Below, in pieces: positions 17,760 through 26,078 of a stretch of DNA of 64,000 nt; position 1 is the stretch's first letter; each line of letters begins with the position of its first letter. The DNA is taken from the NCBI RefSeq assembly GCF_002278075.1, contig NZ_CP022991.1, forward strand, positions 372,001 to 436,000. The letters are read 5' to 3'. The DNA comes from Paraburkholderia aromaticivorans (lineage in GTDB: Bacteria; Pseudomonadota; Gammaproteobacteria; Burkholderiales; Burkholderiaceae). The notes beneath the pieces are model-generated. The model was not told where the DNA came from. It saw only the letters and a program-made list of their open reading frames with translations, and made no database searches. A program made the translations under genes and the position numbers.

Positions 17760-20459
17760 TCAAGCCACGAAGCGGCACTGCGACGCGGGCGTTCGGGTGT
17801 CCATGTTGCGCCCCCGGTTCAGGTGATCGTCGATTTCCGCCGCGCATCCGAGCATGCGGGGATAAAGGAAGATCGTGAATGCGGCGGTTTCCAGATCGGA
17901 CTCGGTCAATTCACCGCGTTGCAGCGGCTGCAACAGCATCTTCAGCAGCAGCGCCGCGATCACGGCATCGACGTTTACGCAGTACACGTTACGGGAGACG
18001 CCGGTATCGAACAAAGCCTGCACCAGTTCGCGATAGAAAGCGTGGAACACGTTATATTCCCCACGCTTCTCGCACAGTTGCGCGATGAAAACTTCGCGCG
18101 GGTCATAGTTGATTGGCCTGTCCTTGAAGACCGGATGGTTCACTCCGGGCAGCTTCGCGATATCGAGGCTGCCGGCCTGCTTCTGTCGAGCCTTGTACTT
18201 CGCATAGCGTTCGACCGAGCGCCCGGCCAGCGAGCGCAGGTCGACGCCGTGCGCGGGGTTGGACGCATCGGCAAGCCCGCTGTCCCTGAACGCTTCGATC
18301 AGGAACGCGATGCCTTCATAGCCATTGCCGCCATGCGTATAACCTGTATGGGTGAGAAAGCCGACCAGTGCCTTGTTGAGTTGCACGCGCTCGGGGCTTT
18401 CCGGGCCGTCAGCGGATACTGCACCTTTTGCTCCCTGCGCCGAGATGGCTCCCGGACCGTTGGTGAGCAGCAGACCGACGAGCGTCTTGAAGGCGAACAG
18501 ATCGTTGGGCCCCGGCGCGAGATTGAGCAACGCGGCAAAACAGATTTCGGTCAGACTGCGTTCGTTCAGCAGCGCTTGCGTGGTAAAGCCGCAAAAGCCG
18601 TCGGGACGGTGTCGCGAGGCGTCCGCCGATGCGCCGATCAGCGTCCCGAACAACATGATCCACCAGGGCAGGCTCTCGGCCGTGACGCGCGAGATGCGCT
18701 TGCGCATCAGCGGTCCCCACGCGAGCGTCACGCAGATCGCGGCCAGCACCGCGTCTGCCGTCGGGTGAGCGGGCTGAGACGTGAGCCAGCGCAAGAGGAC
18801 CGACCTGACTCCACGCTCGGCGAGTCCCGCAAGCATCGCTTCGGCACGCACATCGCGCGTGTCGGCAAAGAGCGGCTCGCAGCCGCTGAGGTCAATCCGG
18901 GCGCTGTCAAAGGTCTCGTCAAGCGCACTCTTAAGGCCGGCTGCCGAGGAGCGTTCGATCATCCATTTCGCGGCATGCCGCGACGCGCGCTGACGATTCG
19001 GCCCGATGATGGAGGTCGCGGCGGCCAGAATGGCGTTGGGTGCATTGCCGGCCTCGCGTGCTGCTTGCGCTGCCGCGAGTTGCGGCGTTCCGTGCAGATT
19101 GACGAATGCAGCGATCGCGACATTGATGAGCTTCTCGTCGTTTTCTCCGCCGAACTCGTGAAGCAGGGCAAGGCAGACGTTCGCTTCGAGCGAATGCGTC
19201 GCCGCGTCGAGCATCGAGGCGCCATACAGGCTGCTCACTTGCGTTTTCGGATCCATCTGCGATGCTCCCGAGGCATCCTTCAACGCCTGACGTGGCGCAA
19301 TCGCACCGATTTGTCGATTGACCTGCAAGACTTGCTCGTCGTAGGGTGCTACCGCTCCCACTACGGGGATCGCAAGGTCGGACGGAAGCTGAATTCCCTG
19401 GTCGGAACCGAACCACGGCTTGAGCGCAAGGCTGCCTTCGGGCTCGAAATCAGGCATCGTCGCGTTGGCGCGCATGACGGCGGTCAGCGCCGCCGGGATA
19501 TGCGCGATGTTGGTGACGACCGCGCCCTTGACCGAGCAGCACGGATCGTCGGGCGTGAAGAGGCGGTCTACGCCGAACCTTTCCATGAACCAGCGCTCCT
19601 TAGCTTGCGCGTCGTCAGAGCCCCCGGCCATCGCGCCTGCATGGCCGACCGCACGCGTGAGGCGGCTCTTCCACCGGCCCACCACACAGGCGACCACCGG
19701 TTTCGTGAAGTCCGCATCGGCCTCGTAGTAGCCACCCGGTTCGCAATAGAGCACCGCGGCCTTGCTTCGCGCATCGTTGGCGAGTGCGAACGCAAATTCC
19801 GGCGCGGCATAGTGGATGTAGACGTCCTTGCCGCTCGAGATGACGGTCGATGTGCCCCAGCCGCTCATGCGCAGGTACTGCGCGATCGTTGTACTGAAGC
19901 CGCCCGAGTTCGAGAAGATGGCGATCGATCCTTTGCGCAATGAATCGTCTGGACTATCGCCGCCAAGCGCTCCGCCGATTCTTACGCGATTCCACGAGTC
20001 AGCGACGCCGAGCCCGTTCGCACCGAAGATATCGATGCCCGCCTGCTGACCCATCGCGCGAATTTCGCGGGCGTCGTGTACGGCGATCTTTTCGGTGATG
20101 ATGAAAATCTTCTTCAGATCGGGATTGACGCGGATCAGTTCGGCGACGCCGTCGCGGGCCGCCGATGGCGGCAGATAGACCACGCCGCAGTTGAACCGAT
20201 GCCCCGCTTCCAGACCCTCACGGACGTTGTTGTAGACCGGAATATCTCCGATGGAGGTGGCGAGCACTTGCCCGCCTTTGCCCGGCGCCGTGCCGAAGAC
20301 AATATTCCCGCCTGAGAACGCATGACTGACGGGCGTCACTTCGGAGGACTCGCCGCCGAGAATATTGAGCACGCACACCCGATCGTCCGGCGTGGCGATC
20401 TGCGCGAGCGAGTTGACACCCACGAAATACTTGAAGTGACTGCTGTTTTGCTTATACAC
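17760..20459 (-). CDS. ATP-citrate-lyase-like large subunit with two tandem citrate-synthase-like domains
   Basis: This 899-residue cytoplasmic protein combines a succinyl-CoA-synthetase-alpha-like part with citrate-synthase-like parts, the plan of the AclA/C-terminal half of ATP-citrate lyase. Residues 25-330 hold the CoA-binding and ligase regions with SNSGG (183-187) and the phospho-histidine site GHAGA (His273). Residues 423-612 and 635-872 then look like two copies of a citrate-synthase-type domain. Copy 1 has a candidate catalytic His456 (NLHGTP) and Asp569 but Glu528 where copy 2 has His775. Copy 2 has His775 (GVNHPVF) and Asp831 (VNVDAV) but Asn667 in place of the first His. The usual AclA has one such domain and about 610 residues. 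The GTG start at 20459 has AGGAG 8 nt upstream. It follows the small-subunit gene by 10 bp. The substrate could be citrate or an analogue. Confidence 0.8.
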   Translation of the reverse strand: MYKQNSSHFKYFVGVNSLAQIATPDDRVCVLNILGGESSEVTPVSHAFSGGNIVFGTAPGKGGQVLATSIGDIPVYNNVREGLEAGHRFNCGVVYLPPSAARDGVAELIRVNPDLKKIFIITEKIAVHDAREIRAMGQQAGIDIFGANGLGVADSWNRVRIGGALGGDSPDDSLRKGSIAIFSNSGGFSTTIAQYLRMSGWGTSTVISSGKDVYIHYAAPEFAFALANDARSKAAVLYCEPGGYYEADADFTKPVVACVVGRWKSRLTRAVGHAGAMAGGSDDAQAKERWFMERFGVDRLFTPDDPCCSVKGAVVTNIAHIPAALTAVMRANATMPDFEPEGSLALKPWFGSDQGIQLPSDLAIPVVGAVAPYDEQVLQVNRQIGAIAPRQALKDASGASQMDPKTQVSSLYGASMLDAATHSLEANVCLALLHEFGGENDEKLINVAIAAFVNLHGTPQLAAAQAAREAGNAPNAILAAATSIIGPNRQRASRHAAKWMIERSSAAGLKSALDETFDSARIDLSGCEPLFADTRDVRAEAMLAGLAERGVRSVLLRWLTSQPAHPTADAVLAAICVTLAWGPLMRKRISRVTAESLPWWIMLFGTLIGASADASRHRPDGFCGFTTQALLNERSLTEICFAALLNLAPGPNDLFAFKTLVGLLLTNGPGAISAQGAKGAVSADGPESPERVQLNKALVGFLTHTGYTHGGNGYEGIAFLIEAFRDSGLADASNPAHGVDLRSLAGRSVERYAKYKARQKQAGSLDIAKLPGVNHPVFKDRPINYDPREVFIAQLCEKRGEYNVFHAFYRELVQALFDTGVSRNVYCVNVDAVIAALLLKMLLQPLQRGELTESDLETAAFTIFLYPRMLGCAAEIDDHLNRGRNMDTRTPASQCRFVA

Positions 20460-20469
20460 GTTGCTCTCC

Positions 20470-21768
20470 TCAGGCTTGAGCCGTTTCGGTTTCCGTCGCG
20501 GATGCGCCGACCCGCGCTGCGACCTCGGCCCGCCCACCGGCGCGCATCCAGGCGTCCGCCTGACGTGCGTACTGAATGACCTCGCTGATGTCGGAGTCGA
20601 ATCCGAAGAGCCGATAGGGCAGACCGAGCGAGTCGCATGTGTCCCTCAGCGCGGCCATCCCGCGCACGAGGTTCGGACCTCCCCGGCCCAGCACCACGTA
20701 AAGCGGTGTCGGCCCATGCTCGCTGAAGTGTTCACGAAGAGCGTCGGCCATCGCTCGCAGCGTCTCGAAGATGTCGGTATTGTTCGACTTGCCGCCGATG
20801 ATGAAGAGCACGTTCGACTGCCTGAGCCAGTGTTTGAAGCAGATACGGGCCACTTCCTTCATCTTGGCGTACGGGGGATTGCCGCCGAAATCCGACGAGA
20901 TGATCGCGGCGTCGCCGAGCATTTCGGTCACGAGCGAGTTGGCGCCGCCGCCGAACGTGGGCGCGAGAATCGTGCCTTCCTCGTTGATCACATACACATC
21001 GCTCTGGCCTTGATGCGTGCGCAACTGATTGATCTCCTGCTCGAAGTCGGAGTAATCCGCTGCGAACAGGTGTTGCGGCAGCCCGAGGCGCGTCCATCGC
21101 GGATCGTCTCGATCGAAACCACACTTGAAGTCGCAGGCGACCGGCGTGAGGCGCCCCTTGCTGTCCTCGCGCATGCGGATCGGATTCAACTCCAGTGTCG
21201 TCATGCCGAAATCGTGAAACAGCTCCCACAGTTTCGGCAACTGCTGCACGAGCGGCGAGATGATCTCTTTCGGCGCACCAATCTCGCTCAGCGCGTTCGC
21301 CACGACAAACGCCTTTAAACCCGTCAACGCGTCGAAGGGCACCATCGCCACATGCTTCGGGTCGACCTCTTCGATATCCATGCCGCCCTTATGCGAGAGC
21401 GTCATGGTCGGCGCACGAAAACGCGTGGAGTCGGTGATCGAGAAATAGACCTCATGGTGGGCCGGAACGCCGGCTTCGAACGTCACGCCATTCGACTTTG
21501 CCCTCAGGTGGCCGACGGAATGCTCGGCGAAGTACAACCGCTCTTTTTCGATCAACGCGGTTTTGAGATCGGTCGCGCGGCCGAGTAAACCCGCCTTCCC
21601 CTTCTTTCCCACACCACCCTTGAAGACGGGTTTGATGAATATCTGGCGATGACGATCAATCAAAGCCTTGATCTCCTCCTCGCTGGCGCTCGGGCCGAGG
21701 ATCTCACTCGCCGGGAATCCGACGAATTGCAGCAGGCGCGCGCCGTGCAACATACCGGTGATTTGCAT
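20470..21768 (-). CDS. ATP-citrate-lyase-like small subunit (ATP-grasp plus citrate-binding domain)
   Basis: This 432-residue protein resembles the N-terminal half of ATP-citrate lyase, i.e. an ATP-grasp succinyl-CoA-synthetase-beta-like domain followed by a citrate-binding domain. In the first part the metal-binding motif reads LELNPIRM (SCS-beta: EINPL). In the second, FGGGAN, LFIIGGKSNNTDIF and GRGGPN correspond to the ACLY citrate pocket, where GGS-x-x-N-x-T and RRGGPN contact citrate. The second Arg is kept but the first is Gly, and the Ser/Asn/Thr cluster is rearranged, so a different hydroxy-acid is possible. The ATG at 21768 has AGGAG 8-9 nt upstream. It should pair with the large subunit to make an acyl-CoA from an organic acid, ATP and CoA and then cleave it. 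Confidence 0.82.
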   Translation of the reverse strand: MQITGMLHGARLLQFVGFPASEILGPSASEEEIKALIDRHRQIFIKPVFKGGVGKKGKAGLLGRATDLKTALIEKERLYFAEHSVGHLRAKSNGVTFEAGVPAHHEVYFSITDSTRFRAPTMTLSHKGGMDIEEVDPKHVAMVPFDALTGLKAFVVANALSEIGAPKEIISPLVQQLPKLWELFHDFGMTTLELNPIRMREDSKGRLTPVACDFKCGFDRDDPRWTRLGLPQHLFAADYSDFEQEINQLRTHQGQSDVYVINEEGTILAPTFGGGANSLVTEMLGDAAIISSDFGGNPPYAKMKEVARICFKHWLRQSNVLFIIGGKSNNTDIFETLRAMADALREHFSEHGPTPLYVVLGRGGPNLVRGMAALRDTCDSLGLPYRLFGFDSDISEVIQYARQADAWMRAGGRAEVAARVGASATETETAQA

Positions 21769-21959
21769 GAAGTTGTCTCCTGAAGGGCATAGCGATCTAA
21801 AAAGAAACGGGTGTTCGGATGGGTCGTCAAGGGGCAATCGCGCCGGACATGGCAAGCGGCCGTGACGCCGACGGCGCTCGGAAAGCAGGACTGGTGTGTG
21901 TTGAGTTGGCTGGTGCCCGAACCGGCTGGAATTCGCGACTACCCGCCACGGGGCGCTGG

Positions 21960-21992
21960 TTAAGCGCGCCAGCTGCGCCTTGCGTTGTACAT
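21960..21992 (-). CDS. Possible 10-residue leader peptide upstream of the citrate-lyase-like operon
   Basis: The codons ATG TAC AAC GCA AGG CGC stand 8 nt after a good GGAG and read MYNARRSWRA before a TAA. It lies 192 bp before the small-subunit start and between the operator block and the operon. A leader here could explain the unusually long 329-nt gap between operator and gene. This is inferred only from the ribosome-binding site and the position; three adjacent Arg/Ser/Arg codons are not a proof of attenuation. Confidence 0.3.
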   Translation of the reverse strand: MYNARRSWRA

Positions 21993-22074
21993 AGCCTTAT
22001 CTCCAATGCGTTTTACTTTCGTTCCAATTTCGCTGGAATCTTGAGGACAGATACTCACGCAAATGGAGTTACGC

Positions 22075-22121
22075 GATAAGTGCATTTTTTCGAAGCATTG
22101 ATGTTTAGGTGTTATCAATGC
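22075..22121 (-). promoter_or_regulatory. LysR-type operator block upstream of the citrate-lyase-like operon (copy 2)
   Basis: The dyad ATTGAT-N11-ATCAAT lies at 22097-22119, with the same GATAAGTGC flank and TTCGAA core as the block at 17702. It is 329 bp before the small-subunit gene on the minus strand. The IS1182-like element begins about 220 bp further upstream and has not disturbed it. The common regulator is probably the LysR protein encoded at 13252. Confidence 0.7.
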
Positions 22122-22346
22122 AGCTGGATGAAACGTAGCATCACCGCCACGTTCCTCTGCGCTGCCTGTTGGGGGAAGACGGGAGCGGTCCGATCAGTGA
22201 TGTCGCTTCAGTTGATGGTCCGTCATGGGCGAATGAAGGGTCATTCGCCATATGGAGGAGGCCGTCCGTTCCGGGTCGACCACGGTCCGACGCGAGTCCG
22301 GCTGACGCACGCGCCCTATGCAATCGGTATCGGACCGTGATCGGCC

Positions 22347-23988
22347 GAGGCCGTGTAAAAACGCGTGAGCCGGCAGTCTGTCGAGCGACTGGTGAGGCTG
22401 CGCCTTCGCAGCTTCCTGCTTTCTACGACTGAACTGATTGCGCCACGCCAGCACGCATAGGCAGGTGTGAGATTACGCGCCTGCGAGCTTCATCGCTCGC
22501 AGTGTCTTTGCAAATCCGAGGATCTTCATGACGCGTTTGAGGTTGTACGCCAGCACATGCAAGCTCATTTCAGTCGAGACGTTCCCAAGCCTGCGCATCT
22601 GGAAGTGGGTTGAGCCCATCCAATGCTTCAGCGTGCCAAACACGTGTTCGACCGTTCGTCGCCGTATTGTCATCGCGTCAAGCTGACGATCCAGTCTGCG
22701 TTGCATTCTGTCGAGTACCGCTTCGTGCTCCCATCGGCGAATGCGCCGATACGGGGCCGGCGTGCACTGTTTTCTGAGTAGACAGTGTGGGCAGGCACCG
22801 CTCCAGTAGGTCCGCAATTCCAGCAGATTGGCACTCTCCAACGAGGTGTAGCGGTATATCGCGCGTTGCCCCGCCGGACACAGATACTGGTCGTCTCTGC
22901 CGATGTAAATGAAGTCGGCCCGGTCGAAGCGGCCGTCAGCCTTTGCCCCGGAGGTTTGTGATTTGGGCACGAGGGCCGCAATACCCGCGTCGTCGCATGC
23001 CTTGATCTCTGGCGCGCTGAAGTATCCACGGTCTGCCAGTGCCTTGGTTTTCTTCTTGCCCATCGCGTCGCGCGCTGCTTTGGCCATTGGGCTCAACTGC
23101 GTCCGGTCGTTGCCGACATTCGTGACTTCGTGAGTAACGATGAGATGGTGCCGGGCGAAGACGGCGACCTGAACGTTATAGCCAACCACGCCCGTACCCT
23201 TGGCTTGAGAGATCATTGAGCGTGAGTCCGGGTCGGTCAGCGAGATCTGCTTTTCCGGCAGATCGTTCAGAAGCTCAGCAGCACGATTCAGATCACCCAT
23301 CTGTTCACGCAACGTTTCGATCTTCTCCCGTAGCCGTTCAGTCTTCGCTTCTACCTCGGCTGGTTGGGTGCGATCGACGGTCTCCAGCGCGTCCAGATAA
23401 CGCTGGATGCTTTGCTCGATCTGCTCCTGACGTCGTGCAATCTTGTTGGGCGTGAAGTTATTGTCGCGGCTGTTGACCGCTTTGAACTTGCTGCCGTCGA
23501 TGGCGACGACCGCTTGTGTGAACAGCTTCAGGTCCCGGCATATCATCACGAAGCGACGGCACACGTTGCGAATGCCTTCGCCATTGCTTCGCCTGAACTC
23601 GGCAATCGCCTTGAAGTCTGGCGCAAGCCGGCCGGTCAGCCACATCAATTCAACATTGCGCTGGCACTCCCGCTCCAGGCGTCGGCTAGACTGCACCCGA
23701 TTGAGATAACCGTAGATATAGATCTTGAGCAGCGCGGCCGGGTGGTAAGAAGGTCGGCCGGTGCTCGCCGGCGTGATTCCTTCGAATCCGAGGGACGCCA
23801 GTTCGAGTTCTTCGACGAATGCGTCAACAATCCGCACAGTGTTGTCTTCAGCGATGAAGTCATCGAGACACTCTGGCAATAGTGTGGTCTGACTGCGCTC
23901 CGCACCTTCGACAAATCGCCCCATCTGCGCCTCTCGTTTCAGCAGGTTGATTCAGTCTAGGTGATCACACGCGTTTTTACGCGGCCTC
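22347..23988 (-). mobile_element. IS1182-like insertion sequence B, complete
   Basis: The left end reads GAGGCCGTGTAAAAACGCG and the right end, inverted, GAGGCCGCGTAAAAACGCG, one mismatch in 19. The flanking tetranucleotide GGCC is present on both sides (22343-22346 and 23989-23992), consistent with a 4-bp palindromic target duplication. The 1642-bp element holds one intact transposase gene on the minus strand. Its ends match those of the short element at 45551-45693. Confidence 0.85.
22473..23924 (-). CDS. IS1182 family transposase
   Basis: This 483-residue DDE transposase is intact. The N-terminal DUF772-type domain (STGRPSYHPAALLKIYIYGY, then RRLERECQRNVELMWLTGRL) precedes the catalytic core. 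The three acidic residues lie in VVAIDGSKFKAV, ALADRGYFSA and RRTVEHVFGTLKHWMG (the YREK-like E motif). A cysteine-rich stretch (CPHCLLRKQC) sits between the second and third motifs, as in the family. An internal charged coiled region follows the first Asp. It should move the enclosing element and could act on the short element with the same ends. Confidence 0.92.
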   Translation of the reverse strand: MGRFVEGAERSQTTLLPECLDDFIAEDNTVRIVDAFVEELELASLGFEGITPASTGRPSYHPAALLKIYIYGYLNRVQSSRRLERECQRNVELMWLTGRLAPDFKAIAEFRRSNGEGIRNVCRRFVMICRDLKLFTQAVVAIDGSKFKAVNSRDNNFTPNKIARRQEQIEQSIQRYLDALETVDRTQPAEVEAKTERLREKIETLREQMGDLNRAAELLNDLPEKQISLTDPDSRSMISQAKGTGVVGYNVQVAVFARHHLIVTHEVTNVGNDRTQLSPMAKAARDAMGKKKTKALADRGYFSAPEIKACDDAGIAALVPKSQTSGAKADGRFDRADFIYIGRDDQYLCPAGQRAIYRYTSLESANLLELRTYWSGACPHCLLRKQCTPAPYRRIRRWEHEAVLDRMQRRLDRQLDAMTIRRRTVEHVFGTLKHWMGSTHFQMRRLGNVSTEMSLHVLAYNLKRVMKILGFAKTLRAMKLAGA

Positions 23989-24134
23989 GGCCAGTTTCGG
24001 TCAGCCGACCGGCAAAAGAGTCGGACATTCGAAGGTCCGCTACACGCAGCTAAGCGACGTTCAGTCCATGATTTTGTTCGTCGGGTCAATTGCCGGTATC
24101 GATGCCTGGGCGCTCGTTTGGCGGACGACAGTTG

Positions 24135-25031
24135 CTAGTCGCGCGAGGACGTTGGCTTGACTGTATCAAGGTGAACAATCAGGGCATCAATGAAGGCGCG
24201 GACCTTTGCTGACATGCTGCGGTGGGTCGGATACAGCGCGTGAAGCTCAATGGATTCCCGTCTCAATGACGGAAGTACCCGCACCAGGGTGCCGGCCGTC
24301 AAGGCGGGAGCTGCGAGGTAGCTTGGAAGAAAACCAATTCCGCCGCCGCCTTCAAGAACGATCTTCTGCGCAGCCGCGTCCGGGATGATTGCCGAACCGC
24401 GTGGCTGTACGGTCAATTCCGTTTGGCCATCCTGAAAGACCCAGCTCGTGGGTGCCTCGCGAACGACGAGCCTATGTCCATGAAGTTCAGCTGCCTGCGT
24501 CGGTACGCCCGACCGCGATAGGTAAGATGGACTTGCGCATAGCCACAATTCGACCGGTGGCAGTCTGCGAGCGATGAGCGACGAGTCAGGAAGTGTACCG
24601 ACGCGCACCGCTATGTCGATACCTTCGCGCGCAATGTCGACGTAATTTGAGTCCGTGGTCAGCTCGACGGTCAGTTCCGGATAGCGGTCGAGAAAGTCAG
24701 GCAGCATGGGCGCAATGATTCCCTGGGCGAACGATTGCGTCGTGTTGATACGTAGAAGCCCGCGTGGTTCCCCCGCGTAGCCATCGATGATCGCCTGCGC
24801 TTCCTGCAGGTCGTGGACTGCCCGCGACGCGTAGGGCAGTAGCAGTTTTCCCGTGTCAGTTAGCCTGAAGTGTCGTGTGGACCGGTCGAAGAGCGCTGAT
24901 CCAATCTCCATCTCCAATCGTAAGAGCGCCCGGCTTACGGTCGATTTGGGGGACTTCAGCGTCCGTGCCGTGCCCGAAAGGCTTCCACTATCAGCTAATC
25001 GAAGAAATATGACGAGGTCGGCTTGGTCCAT
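24135..25031 (-). CDS. LysR-type regulator divergent from the NmrA/epoxide-hydrolase pair
   Basis: This is a 298-residue LysR regulator. It has an unusual helix-turn-helix opening (LSGTARTLKSPKSTVSRALLRL) typical of the CrgA-like subgroup, and an effector domain beginning with GLLRINTTQSFAQGIIAPML. The ATG start at 25031 faces the NmrA gene 117 bp away, so the pair shares a control region. It likely regulates those two genes. The subgroup tends to repress or activate quinone/epoxide-detoxification genes. The effector is unknown. Confidence 0.88.
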   Translation of the reverse strand: MDQADLVIFLRLADSGSLSGTARTLKSPKSTVSRALLRLEMEIGSALFDRSTRHFRLTDTGKLLLPYASRAVHDLQEAQAIIDGYAGEPRGLLRINTTQSFAQGIIAPMLPDFLDRYPELTVELTTDSNYVDIAREGIDIAVRVGTLPDSSLIARRLPPVELWLCASPSYLSRSGVPTQAAELHGHRLVVREAPTSWVFQDGQTELTVQPRGSAIIPDAAAQKIVLEGGGGIGFLPSYLAAPALTAGTLVRVLPSLRRESIELHALYPTHRSMSAKVRAFIDALIVHLDTVKPTSSRD

Positions 25032-25148
25032 TTCGTGTCGTTTTCCGGAGCAGCGAGTCGCGATTTAGCTATCTTATATTCAAAATCGGAACGCCCTAGA
25101 CTTCTCCCCGACGACGTACACCGCGCGTCACGACGATCGGAGGGAGAT

Positions 25149-26078
25149 ATGGAGAACACACACACGAGCTATTTGATCGCCGGCGCCGCCGGCGACCTGG
25201 GGCACCGAATCATCGATGCGTTACTTCGCACACGGCCCGCCAGGGAGATCCGTGCGGGCGTTCGCGGCGGTTCAGCAGGCAAACACGGCAATCGTGCAGA
25301 AGGGTGGATAGCGAACGGCGTAACCGTCGTCAATATGGACCTGGACGACCCGCTCAGCCTCAAGCACGCCTGTGCAGGCGTCGGTACTGTTATTTCAGCA
25401 GTTCAGGGTGGACCTGACACCATTATTGATGGCCAGTCCCGGTTGCTTGAAGCAGCGCTCGCGGCGGGCGTCGGACGATTTGTTCCGTCGGACTTCTCTG
25501 AGGACCTGTTCTCAATCCCTGAGGGCATTAACCCTTATCTCGACATGCGGCGGACCTTTGATCGCAAGGTAAGCCCGAGCGGCATCGGCTATACCCACAT
25601 CCTGAACGGTGGGTTCATGGAGGCTGTGTTCTCCAACCCCGGCCTGATCGACGCCGAGGCGGGCACGATCACTTACTGGGGCGACGACGAAGTGCCCCTC
25701 GACTTCACCTCCTTGAACGATGTTGCAGCATGGACAGTCGCTGCCATTGACGATCCTACGACGGTCAATAGCGTGGTTTCCGTAGCGGGCGACCGTCGCA
25801 CCATTGCCCAGATTGCAGCTGACTATGCGGCAGCAACGGGCAAGGCGCTTCATCAGGTGCGCAGAGGGTCGATCGCGGACGGATATGCCGAACTACGCCG
25901 AATGGCGAAAGCCGGTGCTCATCCAATGGCAATGCTGCCGCTCCAGTATCTGCTACCGATGATGTCGGGCGAAGGGGCTTTGTGCGACATCGCAAATGAC
26001 CAATATCCGACAGTGCGGCCGACATCGCTCCTCGACTTCATGAAACGTCACTACCTAACCAGGGGCGGCAAGCGATGA
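25149..26078 (+). CDS. NmrA/isoflavone-reductase-like NAD(P)-binding protein
   Basis: This 309-residue atypical short-chain dehydrogenase has the N-terminal dinucleotide motif GAAGDLGHRI, followed by a Rossmann fold (VRGG, NMDLDD, AVQGG) and the GVGRFVPSDF strand typical of NmrA/PCBER-like proteins. GGAGGGAGAT directly before the ATG at 25149 fixes the start. Its stop overlaps the next gene (ATGA), so it is coupled to the epoxide hydrolase. Proteins of this class reduce enols or ethers, or sense redox state. The pairing suggests a small two-step detoxification or degradation pathway of an aromatic or epoxide compound. Confidence 0.84.
   Translation: MENTHTSYLIAGAAGDLGHRIIDALLRTRPAREIRAGVRGGSAGKHGNRAEGWIANGVTVVNMDLDDPLSLKHACAGVGTVISAVQGGPDTIIDGQSRLLEAALAAGVGRFVPSDFSEDLFSIPEGINPYLDMRRTFDRKVSPSGIGYTHILNGGFMEAVFSNPGLIDAEAGTITYWGDDEVPLDFTSLNDVAAWTVAAIDDPTTVNSVVSVAGDRRTIAQIAADYAAATGKALHQVRRGSIADGYAELRRMAKAGAHPMAMLPLQYLLPMMSGEGALCDIANDQYPTVRPTSLLDFMKRHYLTRGGKR

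Noticed and set aside
17616..19943. Long plus-strand open frame opposite the citrate-lyase-like large subunit
   Set aside because: It is a shadow: its translation is Arg-rich without domains, while the minus strand encodes a clear enzyme.
22347..23988. Insertion having separated the citrate-lyase-like operon from its promoter
   Set aside because: The operator block at 22075-22121 lies between the element and the genes, so the operon keeps its control region.
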